DNA from: Huintestinicola sp050874005
Lineage (GTDB): Bacteria > Bacillota > Clostridia > Oscillospirales > Ruminococcaceae
Assembly (NCBI RefSeq): GCF_050874005.1
Contig: NZ_JBNMJV010000023.1
Span: 1-46,068, forward strand
Direction of reading: 5' to 3'
Length of the DNA: 46,068 nt
Under the pieces are notes generated by a model. The model was not told the origin of the DNA. It was given only the letters and a program-made list of their open reading frames with translations, and did not search any database. The position numbers and the translations under genes were made by a program. Shown piece after piece: positions 24,342 through 33,135 of this stretch (positions are counted from its first letter, which is position 1; the number at the start of each line of letters is the position of its first letter).

Positions 24342-25304
24342 TTGGCTGAAAATACCGTTAAAAAAGAAATTCTGCTCCCTTCGGAGAGGAAAATGTCAAG
24401 AAAAGAAAAGTGGCATTACACCCTGCACGAGATGAAGCGCAACTATATGTGCTACATAATGCTTGCGCCCTTTATGCTCCTTTTCCTTGTATTTACTGTT
24501 ATACCTGTTGTAATGTCGCTGCCTATGGGCTTTACCGACTTCAATATGGCAAGTCTCCCCAGGTGGGTAGGTTTCCAGAATTTCTACACAATGTTCCTTG
24601 AGGACGATGTTTTCATTCAGTCCATCAGAACAACGCTTATCTTCGCAATATTCACAGGTCCCCTCAGCTATGCAATGAGCTTCCTGCTTGCGTGGCTCAT
24701 CAACGAGCTTCACCCTACGCTGAAGACCCTTTTCACGCTGGTATTCTACGCACCTTCAATGGCGGGAAATATCTACTTCGTATGGCAGCTCATTTTCTCG
24801 GGCGACCAGTACGGATACCTTAACGCTTTCCTTATGGAGCTTGGAATTACCTCCAGCGCTATCCAGTGGCTCACCGACGCAAACTACGTTCTTCCCTGCG
24901 TTATCGTGGTTCAGCTGTGGGTATCTATGGGCGCAGGCTTCCTTGCGATGCGTGCAGGTTTCCAGGGCATCGACAAGTCGATGTACGAGGCAGGCGCTAT
25001 CGAGGGTATAAAGAACCGTTGGCAGGAGCTTATCTACATCACCATTCCCGCAATGGGTCCCTCCCTTATGTTCGCAGCAGTAATGCAGATCGTATCCGCA
25101 TTTACCGTTGATATCGTTGGACGTATGCTGGCAGGCTTCCCCTCCACCGACTATAAGGTACATACTATTATGACTCACGCCTTTGACTACGGCTGGGTAC
25201 GATATGAAATGGGATATTCGTCCGCCGTATGCTTCGTTTTGTTTGTTGTAATGCTTGTCTGCAATAAGCTCGTCGGCAAGCTGCTCGGCAAATATGTAGA
25301 CTGA
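24342..25304 (+). CDS. Sugar ABC transporter permease, MalF type (pair 1)
   Basis: A 320-residue protein with six predicted membrane helices after a basic cytoplasmic tail of about 35 residues. The ATPase-docking EAA loop is clear: YEAGAIEGIKNRWQELIYITIPAMGPSL, about residues 215-243. It forms half of an import channel with the product of the next gene. The start is TTG 24342, with GAAGGAGGG upstream. The gene lies 20 bp after the binding-protein gene. Confidence 0.93.
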   Translation: MAENTVKKEILLPSERKMSRKEKWHYTLHEMKRNYMCYIMLAPFMLLFLVFTVIPVVMSLPMGFTDFNMASLPRWVGFQNFYTMFLEDDVFIQSIRTTLIFAIFTGPLSYAMSFLLAWLINELHPTLKTLFTLVFYAPSMAGNIYFVWQLIFSGDQYGYLNAFLMELGITSSAIQWLTDANYVLPCVIVVQLWVSMGAGFLAMRAGFQGIDKSMYEAGAIEGIKNRWQELIYITIPAMGPSLMFAAVMQIVSAFTVDIVGRMLAGFPSTDYKVHTIMTHAFDYGWVRYEMGYSSAVCFVLFVVMLVCNKLVGKLLGKYVD

Positions 25305-25323
25305 GTAAAGGGGTGAGCTGAAA

Positions 25324-26301
25324 TTGAAGAAAAACAAGAAAAATCTTAAGCCCTCAGAGCTTGCCGCTTTGCAGGCGGAGGAAAACGCCGCCGCCCTTGA
25401 AGCGCTGAGAAAGCGCCGTGAAAAAGAGCATAAGAAAATGCTCAGATCCAAGGGCTCAAACAAGCGTGTAGGCAAGTCGTGGAAAAACGATATCGGAATT
25501 TTCCTCCTGCTTACATTTATGGGACTGTTTATGATATTCCCTATCTATCTGGCAGTCGTAAACTCCATCAAGCCGGTTCAGGAAGTATTCCTTATGCCTC
25601 CTAAGCTCTATGCAATGGATCCTACTCTTAACAACTTCCAGGATCTGTTCAAGATCGCAAACAATTCCTGGGTACCTTTCTCAAGAAACGTGTTCAACAG
25701 TATTATGGTAACAGTAGTCGCTACTGTTCTCCACGTGCTGTTTGCTTCCACAGCGGCATTTGTGCTTTCCAAGTGCAAGTTCCCCGGAAATGCGATGCTC
25801 AATGAAATTGTTGTAGTAGCCCTGCTGTTCAACTCTACCGTACTCTATATTATGCAGTATATGGTAATGGCAACTCTGGGTATGATCAACACCTATTCCG
25901 CACTTATCCTGCCCATAATCGCAACGTCAATGGGTCTCTACCTTATGCGTCAGAGTATGACTACCATTCCCGACGCAATGATAGAAGCAGCCAAGGTTGA
26001 CGGCGCAGGACTTATGCGTATATGCTGGGGCATTGTAATGCCTAACTGTAAGCCTGCTCTTATGACCATCATCATCTTTGAGTTCCAGACTTCCTGGAAC
26101 CAGGCGGGAGGCGGTCTTGTATACGACGAGGCTCTCAAGACTATCCCTGTCGTAGTTCAGCAGATCGCCGCAGCAGGTATCGCTCGTCAGGGCGCAATAG
26201 CGGCTTCCGCAGTCGTACTGATGATCCCTCCCCTGCTGGTATTCGTTCTGGCACAGAGAAACGTTATGGAAACAATGGCTCACGCAGGTATGAAAGACTG
26301 A
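25324..26301 (+). CDS. Sugar ABC transporter permease, MalG type (pair 1)
   Basis: 325 residues. Six membrane helices start near residue 55 (FLLLTFMGLFMIFPIYLAVVNSIK), and the EAA loop is IEAAKVDGAGLMRICWGIVMPNCKPAL, about residues 220-246. The first 55 residues are an unusually long, highly charged cytoplasmic extension (Lys/Glu/Arg/Ala rich), which could form a helix. The start is TTG 25324 after a GGGGTGAG site. It pairs with the MalF-type gene 19 bp upstream. Confidence 0.92.
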   Translation: MKKNKKNLKPSELAALQAEENAAALEALRKRREKEHKKMLRSKGSNKRVGKSWKNDIGIFLLLTFMGLFMIFPIYLAVVNSIKPVQEVFLMPPKLYAMDPTLNNFQDLFKIANNSWVPFSRNVFNSIMVTVVATVLHVLFASTAAFVLSKCKFPGNAMLNEIVVVALLFNSTVLYIMQYMVMATLGMINTYSALILPIIATSMGLYLMRQSMTTIPDAMIEAAKVDGAGLMRICWGIVMPNCKPALMTIIIFEFQTSWNQAGGGLVYDEALKTIPVVVQQIAAAGIARQGAIAASAVVLMIPPLLVFVLAQRNVMETMAHAGMKD

Positions 26302-26338
26302 TTTCATACTGCCACAACTTAAAGAAAAGGGTGATGAT

Positions 26339-27934
26339 ATGAAAAGCTTGAAAAAGCTGATCGCCGCAGCAGGCGCAGGCGTGATCCTTGCGTCAACACT
26401 TGCGGCAAATGTGACCGCTATGGAAAGCTACGACCCTTACAGCTATGACAGATGGGGCGACGCAGTCGCTTCACAGGTTGGATATACCGCAGAGAAATTT
26501 GTGGACGGACAGTCCATAAAGGGTCTTACCGACTATGTGTCCTCAATGGAGGGCTTTGAAGCGGGCAAAGCGGACTGGAAGGACAAAATGGGGCTTAAAG
26601 AGCCTGCCGACCTTTATCTTGTGGAGGACACAGGCTTCCTTTACAAGGAAAATTCCGAGAAAAACCCCGGGATCTATATGTTCATAGCCGACAAGGGCAA
26701 CGACAGAATAATCGTGACAGACCTTGATTTCAATATGGTAAAGTATTTCGACAAATTTACCTACAACGGCGAGGAGCTTACCCTGAAAAAGCCCGAGGGC
26801 GTTTTCGTGGATAAGTACACAGGCTATATTTACGTCTGCGACACCGAAAACAGCCGTGTTTTAAAGACTGACATCGACGGAAATGTGGACTATATCTTTG
26901 AAAAGCCTACTTCCGAGGTCTATTCCCAGGACCTTACCTACAATCCCCGCAAGGTGGCTGTTGATAAGGCAGGAAATGTTTACGTAGTTGTAAAGTCCGT
27001 TACCAAGGGCGCAGTAATGTATGATATTCACGGCGATTTTCTCGGCTTCTACGGCGCAAACCGAGTAGAGGCGACCTCCGAGATCATTATGAACGCTTTC
27101 TGGAACACTATCGCAACCGAGGAGCAGAGAGCACGTTCCACAAAAACAACGCCTATCGGCTTCTCAAACTTCGATATTGACGATGACGGCTTTATCTACA
27201 CCGTTACCGAGTCCACCGAGGTTAAGACCGATACAGTCAAGAAGCTGAACCCCAGAGGAACCAATATCCTCTCCTCTATTACAGCTGGCGAGGTAACATT
27301 CGGAGATATCTCTCCCGCATACTACTCCATCTACACCAAAGAGTCCACTCTTACAGATATCGACATCGGACCCAACGGCGAGCTGAATATCCTTGACTTT
27401 GCCCACGGAAGAATATTCCAGTACGATAAGCTTGCAAACCTTATGTTCGTTCTCGGCGGTACAGGCGAGCAGCTGGGAACCTTCCGAAGTGTTTCCGCTA
27501 TCGAGAGCTATGACAATATGCTCTACGTTCTCGATTCCAGAAAGAACAGCATTACCGTATTCAGACGCACCGCATTCGGCGAGATCGTTACCGAGGCTAC
27601 AAACCTCTATAACGCAGGTTATTATGAGGAATCCGAAGAGCCTTGGAGAAACGTTATCAAGTACGACGGAAATTACCGCCGTGCATACATCGGTATAGGC
27701 AACGCCCTTCTCAATAAGGAAGAGTACAAGGAGGCAATGAAGTATTTCAAGATCTCCATCAGCCGAAACCGCTACAACAAGGCATATGAGGGCTACAGAG
27801 ACCAGATCCTTCAGAAGTATTTCACTCCTGCGATAATCATTATCCTTGTTATAATTGTTGCGTGGACGGTGCTCAAAAAGCTTAATCAGAAGGGGATAAT
27901 CACATTCCCCTGGCAGAGAAGGAGAGGTGCGTAA
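26339..27934 (+). CDS. Secreted NHL beta-propeller/TPR protein with C-terminal membrane anchor
   Basis: 531 residues. It has a signal peptide (MKSLKKLIAAAGAGVILAST, cut near VTAME), then a propeller region of NHL-type blades (IYMFIADKGNDRIIVTDLD, GYIYVCDTENSRVLKTDIDG, GNVYVVVKSV, LYVLDSRKNSITVFR), about residues 100-415. A TPR-like helical stretch follows (EATNLYNAGYYEESEEPWRNVIKYDG, AYIGIGNALLNKEEYKEAMKYFKI), about 420-490, then one transmembrane helix (FTPAIIIILVIIVAWTVLKKL) and a short basic tail. The domain layout puts propeller and TPR outside, held at the membrane. Its place between permeases and Yip1 suggests an assembly or docking scaffold, which is inference. Confidence 0.78.
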   Translation: MKSLKKLIAAAGAGVILASTLAANVTAMESYDPYSYDRWGDAVASQVGYTAEKFVDGQSIKGLTDYVSSMEGFEAGKADWKDKMGLKEPADLYLVEDTGFLYKENSEKNPGIYMFIADKGNDRIIVTDLDFNMVKYFDKFTYNGEELTLKKPEGVFVDKYTGYIYVCDTENSRVLKTDIDGNVDYIFEKPTSEVYSQDLTYNPRKVAVDKAGNVYVVVKSVTKGAVMYDIHGDFLGFYGANRVEATSEIIMNAFWNTIATEEQRARSTKTTPIGFSNFDIDDDGFIYTVTESTEVKTDTVKKLNPRGTNILSSITAGEVTFGDISPAYYSIYTKESTLTDIDIGPNGELNILDFAHGRIFQYDKLANLMFVLGGTGEQLGTFRSVSAIESYDNMLYVLDSRKNSITVFRRTAFGEIVTEATNLYNAGYYEESEEPWRNVIKYDGNYRRAYIGIGNALLNKEEYKEAMKYFKISISRNRYNKAYEGYRDQILQKYFTPAIIIILVIIVAWTVLKKLNQKGIITFPWQRRRGA

Positions 27935-27937
27935 AGT

Positions 27938-28567
27938 ATGTTGGATCTTACCCAGGGACAGTTTGTCAAGCACGTAGTTATGCACCCCTTTGAGGGCTTC
28001 GAGGATCTGAGATGGAAAAAAGCAGGCTCTATGAAGATCGCCATCGGCATTGTCTGCCTGCTGTTTATCCAGTCGCTGGCATACAGCAGACTGTACGGTT
28101 TCCAGTATTATTCGGATTACGACAAGATTTTCAACATTGTTCCTTATATATTCCAGAGTTTCGGAATATTCCTGCTCTACGTGGTCTGCAACTGGGCTAT
28201 GTGTACCCTGTTCGACGGCGAAGGCTCTATGAAAAATATTTTTATAGTCACGGCATATTCGCTGATACCGTATATTGCAGGCTATCTGATAGGAACGGTC
28301 CTTTCCCATTTTCTCATCAGAGACGAGTATATCTTCATACAGTGCTTTGAGATAATCGGAACGGCGTGGACGGTGGTGCTGTTCATATCGGCAATGAAAG
28401 CCGTTCATCAGTTCTCCTTCGGAAAGACCATAGCGCTTATCCTGCTCACAGTAGTGGCGATGGTGCTGGTAATTTTCCTGCTGGTGCTTCTTCTTACTCT
28501 TTTCCAGCAGGTAATAATCTTCATCTTTACTATCTATACTGAGCTTTCCTACAGATTGAGAGTATAA
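27938..28567 (+). CDS. Yip1 family membrane protein
   Basis: 209 residues with about five hydrophobic helices: KIAIGIVCLLFIQSLAYSR, YIFQSFGIFLLYVVCNWAMC, IFIVTAYSLIPYIAGYLIG, FEIIGTAWTVVLFISAMKA and IALILLTVVAMVLVIFLL. The stretch CTLFDGEGSMKNIFIVTAYSLIPY is characteristic of the Yip1 domain. The N-terminus (FVKHVVMHPFEGFEDLRWKKAGS) is cytoplasmic. It lies 3 bp after the propeller gene. The function of bacterial Yip1 proteins is not established; here the tight linkage implies work with the transporter or the propeller protein. Confidence 0.82.
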   Translation: MLDLTQGQFVKHVVMHPFEGFEDLRWKKAGSMKIAIGIVCLLFIQSLAYSRLYGFQYYSDYDKIFNIVPYIFQSFGIFLLYVVCNWAMCTLFDGEGSMKNIFIVTAYSLIPYIAGYLIGTVLSHFLIRDEYIFIQCFEIIGTAWTVVLFISAMKAVHQFSFGKTIALILLTVVAMVLVIFLLVLLLTLFQQVIIFIFTIYTELSYRLRV

Positions 28568-28594
28568 AATTCATAAGGAAAAGTGGTGAAAACA

Positions 28595-30898
28595 ATGCAT
28601 TCAAAGCTTAAAAAATCTCTTGCGTTTCTGCTCTGTTTTTCAATGCTTCTGACAACGGGAGCCGCAAGCGTGTTCTGTGAGGACGCCCCCGAGGAGGAGG
28701 CTGCTGCTTCCGAAGAAGCGGAAAGCTCCGACGACAAGGAGGACAAGGAGGAGGAGAAAGCTCCCCGAACAGAGGAAGAAGCATTTGAGCTTATGGAAGA
28801 GGTCGACTCCAACGAAAACCTCAAGCTCTATATGAATACGAAAGAGAATACCATAATGCTGGAGGATCTTAAAACAGGAGAGAAATGGTGGTCAAACCCC
28901 GTAGATCTCCAGACCTCCAACGCAAAGAAAGGTCAGAAGGACGAGCTTGCCTCGGGAATGACTCTGACCTACGCTTCCCCTGCCGACCGTGCAACTACGA
29001 TCCTTAACAGCAAGGGCAAGGGCAAGACAAAAATGAAGAAGTCGGGCAAGAATATCGAGATAACCTATACCTTCTCCGACCCCGGCATTACCGTTCCCGT
29101 TACCATATCCCTTGAAAAGGATTATATGAAGCTGTATGTGGATACATCCGCCATAGTTGAGGAAAATCCCTCCACAGTCAGCGGAAAGCTTACAAGCGAC
29201 CTTGCGTTTATGACAACATTCGGCGCAGCAGGCCTTGAGGAAGAGGGATATTTCGTGATTCCCGACGGCAGCGGTGCAATAATCAACTTCAATAACGGCA
29301 AAACGGGACTCAAGACCTATGCAGGTAAGGTCTACGGCAGGGACATAACCGCCGTAAAGACCCAGAAGCAGGCAACAACACAGAAGGTAAACCTGCCAAT
29401 GTACGGCATTGTTAAAGGAAACAGCGCAATGATGGTAGTAGCCGATAAGGGCGATACCTGTGCAACTATCAACAGCTATGTTTCCAACCAGAACAATACC
29501 GATTACAACTCCACTTACTTCGATTTCGAGCTTAGAACTCAGGACGAATACCTGATGGGCGGTGAATCCAGCCCCCTCAAGGTATTTGAAAAGAGAGGAA
29601 TACTTATCCCCGAGATCGAGCTTCGCTACTATCCCATTTCAAAGGACGACCAAAGCGAGGTGGACTACACCGATATCGCAGAGCGATACAGAGATTACCT
29701 TGTAAATGAAAAGGGCGTCGAGGATAAGGACCTTACCGATAAAAACTCCCTTTATCTTGACATCTACGGCGCAACTCTGAAAAAGGAGTCCATCGCAGGT
29801 CTTCCTGTGACCGTAAAGCAGCCTGTTACCACATTTGCCACTACCAAGTACATTCTTGAGTGCTTAAACGGTATGGGTGTAGACGATATGGTCGTAGCTT
29901 ACAACAACTATAACGACGACAATATCGGCGAGAAGATCGCAGATTCCTTCAATCCCTCTTCAAAGCTGGGCGGCAAGAGCAAATACAATGCTCTGAGCGA
30001 ATATGCATCTGCAAATAATATTGCACTCTTCCCCGTTGTGGACAATCAGCAGTTCAAAACAGGAAACGGCTACTGGAATATGACAAATACTTCCATCAGA
30101 GTGTCCAATGCATATGCACAGATACCCGTGTTCGACCTTGCTCACGGAATTGAGAACAAGTACTACAAGTCACTTTCCCTCTTTACCCCCGCTTCCTATG
30201 ACAGGGCGTTCGGCAAGCTCATCAAGAGCTATAACAAGAAGAATGTTACAAACTTCTCCTTCGGCTCCCTTTCAAATACCATATACGGCGACTACGGCAA
30301 AAAGGCTGTTTCCCGTGAGAATGCAAAGGGAATCGTTCAGGGAATATACAGCAGCGCAAAGCAGACAGGCTCCGTACTTTCGGATAATCCTGCGGCATAC
30401 GTTCTTCCCTACACCGACTACATAACGAACGTTCCTCTCTGCTCCAGCAAATTCGACATTTTCGACGCAGATATTCCTCTCTATCAGATGGTGCTTCACG
30501 GCGTGACTCCTTACTCCTGCACCGCAGTAAACGGCGATGCAGACCTTGATATCGCTTCCCTTATGGCAATAGCCTCGGGCAGCAATATCGGCTTTGATAT
30601 GGTGGGCACGGAAGCCAGCGAGCTGAAGGATACCAAGCTTGACAAATACTTCTACGGCTACTATGCAAACTGGGTAAATGAAGCCGCAGGACTTTACAGG
30701 CTTGCAGACGATGTCCTCTCACCCGCAGCGGATTCTTCCATCGTTTCCTACACAGTTTCGGAGGACGAAAACGAGATCACAACGGTTTACGATAACGGCT
30801 ATACCACCGTTGTTGACCTTGACGCACGCACCATAAAAGCAGACGGCAAGACCTATAAGCTTACCGACTATATCGGAGAGGAGGTAATCGGCGAATGA
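28595..30898 (+). CDS. Large secreted DUF5696-type protein (glycosidase-like barrel)
   Basis: About 767 residues with a signal peptide (LAFLLCFSMLLTTGAASVFC), an acidic linker (about 30-65), a beta-rich domain (about 70-375; TKENTIMLEDLKTGEKWWSN, YFVIPDGSGAIINF), and a C-terminal alpha/beta barrel-like part (about 390-720). The part VLPYTDYITNVPLCSSKFDIFDADIPLYQMVLHGVTPYS fits the DUF5696 family as I recall it. Acid residues in the barrel (DDMVVAYNNYNDD, VFDLAHGIE) could be catalytic, but I cannot assign a mechanism. The start is probably ATG 28595; the two GTGs at 28583 and 28586 are alternatives. The stop overlaps the next permease by 4 bp. It may bind or cut the glycan before import. Confidence 0.72.
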   Translation: MHSKLKKSLAFLLCFSMLLTTGAASVFCEDAPEEEAAASEEAESSDDKEDKEEEKAPRTEEEAFELMEEVDSNENLKLYMNTKENTIMLEDLKTGEKWWSNPVDLQTSNAKKGQKDELASGMTLTYASPADRATTILNSKGKGKTKMKKSGKNIEITYTFSDPGITVPVTISLEKDYMKLYVDTSAIVEENPSTVSGKLTSDLAFMTTFGAAGLEEEGYFVIPDGSGAIINFNNGKTGLKTYAGKVYGRDITAVKTQKQATTQKVNLPMYGIVKGNSAMMVVADKGDTCATINSYVSNQNNTDYNSTYFDFELRTQDEYLMGGESSPLKVFEKRGILIPEIELRYYPISKDDQSEVDYTDIAERYRDYLVNEKGVEDKDLTDKNSLYLDIYGATLKKESIAGLPVTVKQPVTTFATTKYILECLNGMGVDDMVVAYNNYNDDNIGEKIADSFNPSSKLGGKSKYNALSEYASANNIALFPVVDNQQFKTGNGYWNMTNTSIRVSNAYAQIPVFDLAHGIENKYYKSLSLFTPASYDRAFGKLIKSYNKKNVTNFSFGSLSNTIYGDYGKKAVSRENAKGIVQGIYSSAKQTGSVLSDNPAAYVLPYTDYITNVPLCSSKFDIFDADIPLYQMVLHGVTPYSCTAVNGDADLDIASLMAIASGSNIGFDMVGTEASELKDTKLDKYFYGYYANWVNEAAGLYRLADDVLSPAADSSIVSYTVSEDENEITTVYDNGYTTVVDLDARTIKADGKTYKLTDYIGEEVIGE

Positions 30899-31791
30899 GA
30901 CTGAATTTATCCTATGAGAAGAAAAAGGGACTTTACGGCTACGGCTTCATAGCCCTCTGGTTCATCGGTTCCCTGATGTTCTTCATCGTTCCCGTTATCA
31001 AGTCCTTTATTTACTCGTTCTACGATGTAAAGCCCGACGTAGGAGCCCTTGTAATGAGCCCTGTTGGTCTTGACAACTACAAGAGAGCCTTTATGGTAGA
31101 CCCCGACTTCCGCAAAAACCTTATGGAAGTGCTGGGAGCGACCCTCTGGCAGACGCCTATCATCATCATCTTCTCTCTCTTCGTTGCGATAATCATCAAT
31201 CAGAAGTTCAGAGGACGTACCTTTGCAAGAGCGGTATTCTTCCTTCCCGTAATCATCGCAACAGGTCCTGTATACGCTATCATCACCAACAACCTGGACA
31301 CCAGCGGAACAGCGGACGCAGACCAGTTCTCCACAATGTTCTCCGCAGATATGGTAGACCAGCTGCTTGAGTTCGTGGGAATTTACGGCTTTAACGACCA
31401 GCTGACGGATATGCTGTCCACAATGACATCGGATATCCTGAACCTTGTATGGAAGTGCGGTATCCAGATAATCATCTTCCTTTCAGCCCTCCAGGGAATA
31501 CCCACATCGGCAAAGGAAGCGGCAGCCATCGAGGGAGCGACCTCCTGGGAATTTTTCTGGAAGATAACGCTTCCCTACGTATCCCCTATGATCCTCGTAA
31601 ACCTTGTTTACACCATCATCGACACATTCACAGACCCCACCAACGTGGTAATGGAGCAGGTGCTGTCGGTACAGGACGACTGGAAATACGGCTTCTCGGC
31701 AGCAATGGCTTGGAGCTACTTCGCCATAGTTCTTGCGGCGGTAGGAGTTATATTCCTCATTATGAACAAGATAGTTTACTACGATGACTAA
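30895..31791 (+). CDS. Sugar ABC transporter permease, MalF type (pair 2)
   Basis: 298 residues, six helices beginning with YGFIALWFIGSLMFFIVPVIKSF, with an EAA loop KEAAAIEGATSWEFFWKITLPYVSPMI (about residues 205-231). It is clearly different in sequence from the pair 1 MalF protein, so the pairs are not a recent duplication. It overlaps the DUF5696 gene by ATGA, showing translational coupling. Confidence 0.92.
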   Translation: MRLNLSYEKKKGLYGYGFIALWFIGSLMFFIVPVIKSFIYSFYDVKPDVGALVMSPVGLDNYKRAFMVDPDFRKNLMEVLGATLWQTPIIIIFSLFVAIIINQKFRGRTFARAVFFLPVIIATGPVYAIITNNLDTSGTADADQFSTMFSADMVDQLLEFVGIYGFNDQLTDMLSTMTSDILNLVWKCGIQIIIFLSALQGIPTSAKEAAAIEGATSWEFFWKITLPYVSPMILVNLVYTIIDTFTDPTNVVMEQVLSVQDDWKYGFSAAMAWSYFAIVLAAVGVIFLIMNKIVYYDD

Positions 31792-31809
31792 GTTAAGGAG
31801 TTGGAAAAA

Positions 31810-32895
31810 ATGGCAGAAAATACAATAAAAGCAACAGCTTCCGACTTCCTTAAAAAGGTCAAGCCGGAGAAGCCTCCCAAAGAGGTAAAGCGTTCCCGCA
31901 AAGAGGAGCGTGAGCGCTTCAAGAAGCGTCTTTCCACCCTGACCCCTGCAGAGCAGAAATATCTCAAAAGGAAAAGAGCCTTTGAGACACTCTGGCCCAT
32001 CTGCCGAGGACTGCTGGTGTTCGGACTCTGCTTCGTAATCATCTATCCTCTCATCTATATGATAACAGCGGCGTTCCGTCCCCGTGCGGAGATGAACGAC
32101 CCCACTATCATCTGGATATCAAGGACGCATACACTCCAGAACATCAAGGACGTTATCCGAGTAATGGATTTCTGGCACACATTAGGCAATACCCTGTTTA
32201 TAAACATCGGCTGCTCCATAGTGCAGGTCATCACCTGTGCCATCACAGGTTACGGTTTCGCAAGATTTAACTTCAAGGGCAAGAATATCCTCTTCGGCGT
32301 GGTCATTCTTATGATCCTTATGCCTGCGCAGATCATTCTTATCCCTCAGTATATGTTCTTCCGCTACTTTAACCCCCTTGGCATATGGCACGCCATTACA
32401 GGCGATTACATCAACCTCATCGACAACGCCCTGACAATGTATATGCCCGCACTTATGGCAAACGGACTTCGTGCAGGTCTGTTTATCTTCCTTTTCCGTC
32501 AGTCCTTCAGAGGACTGCCCAAGGAGCTGGAGGACGCCGCATATCTGGACGGCTGCTCGCCTCTGGGCACATTCATCAAGGTAATGATACCCAACGCAGG
32601 CTCCACATTCCTCACCGTATTCCTGCTTTCCGTTGTATGGTACTGGAACGATTACTACATTTCAACATCGTTCTTCACCAACAACAGCACCATTGCTCTC
32701 CAGCTTAAAAACCTGAACGCATCTCTTACACGAGTTCTGTTCAATAACGGTACCGTAAAGGTAAACGCAAGAGAGCTTATCGTATGGATGGAATCGGGCT
32801 GTCTGCTTTCCATCACGCCTATCCTTGTAATGTATATCTTCTTACAGAAGTACTTTACCGAGGGTATCGCCCGTTCGGGTCTCACAGGTATGTAA
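31810..32895 (+). CDS. Sugar ABC transporter permease, MalG type (pair 2)
   Basis: 361 residues. A cytoplasmic, very basic N-terminal extension of about 60 residues (KPPKEVKRSRKEERERFKKR) comes before the first helix (LLVFGLCFVIIYPLIYMITAAF). The EAA loop is LEDAAYLDGCSPLGTFIKVMIPNAGST (about residues 235-261). The start is ATG 31810 with AAGGAG 9 nt upstream; the TTG at 31801 directly touches that site. It is the last gene of the block and is followed by a row of hairpins. No ATP-binding subunit follows, so a shared MsmK/MsiK-like ATPase elsewhere is expected. Confidence 0.92.
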   Translation: MAENTIKATASDFLKKVKPEKPPKEVKRSRKEERERFKKRLSTLTPAEQKYLKRKRAFETLWPICRGLLVFGLCFVIIYPLIYMITAAFRPRAEMNDPTIIWISRTHTLQNIKDVIRVMDFWHTLGNTLFINIGCSIVQVITCAITGYGFARFNFKGKNILFGVVILMILMPAQIILIPQYMFFRYFNPLGIWHAITGDYINLIDNALTMYMPALMANGLRAGLFIFLFRQSFRGLPKELEDAAYLDGCSPLGTFIKVMIPNAGSTFLTVFLLSVVWYWNDYYISTSFFTNNSTIALQLKNLNASLTRVLFNNGTVKVNARELIVWMESGCLLSITPILVMYIFLQKYFTEGIARSGLTGM

Positions 32896-32940
32896 TACTC
32901 CCCGAGTTGAAAACGGCGTATAGTTAATTTGCTTCAATAC

Positions 32941-32974
32941 CAATTCTTCGGCAGCAATTGCTGCCGAAGAATTG
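32941..32974. repeat. Perfect 34-bp palindrome
   Basis: The arm caattcttcggcagcaa is followed at once by its exact reverse complement. As RNA it makes a 15-bp stem with a 4-nt loop. It could stabilise the 3' end of the transport mRNA or be a protein-binding site. Confidence 0.85.
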
Positions 32975-33014
32975 TATACTTTTCGCTTTGACGTTTGCAG
33001 CAGCGAAAAGTATA
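32975..33014. repeat. Second inverted repeat after the palindrome
   Basis: Perfect 13-bp arms: tatacttttcgct (32975-32987) and agcgaaaagtata (33002-33014), with a 14-nt loop. It abuts the 34-bp palindrome. Confidence 0.8.
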
Positions 33015-33023
33015 AAAGTGAAT

Positions 33024-33084
33024 AAAAAAGAAGTGCCGATTTAACCGTTATTTATTTATGCGATTAAACCGGCAGTTCTTTTTT
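33024..33084. terminator. Terminator-like long stem before the GH95 gene
   Basis: A long imperfect stem with A-rich left end and T-rich right end: aaaaaagaagtgccg (33024-33038) pairs with cggcagttctttttt (33070-33084), with one mismatch, around an AT-rich loop. With the two preceding repeats it probably ends the transport transcript on the plus strand. Confidence 0.6.
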
Positions 33085-33135
33085 ATCCGCATAATTAATA
33101 AAATTCCATAAATACTATCTTTCCGGAGGTAAAAT

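Noticed and set aside
27164..28408. Minus-strand 414-residue frame opposite the propeller and Yip1 genes
   Set aside because: Crosses two coupled real genes; no domain resemblance and no ribosome site seen.
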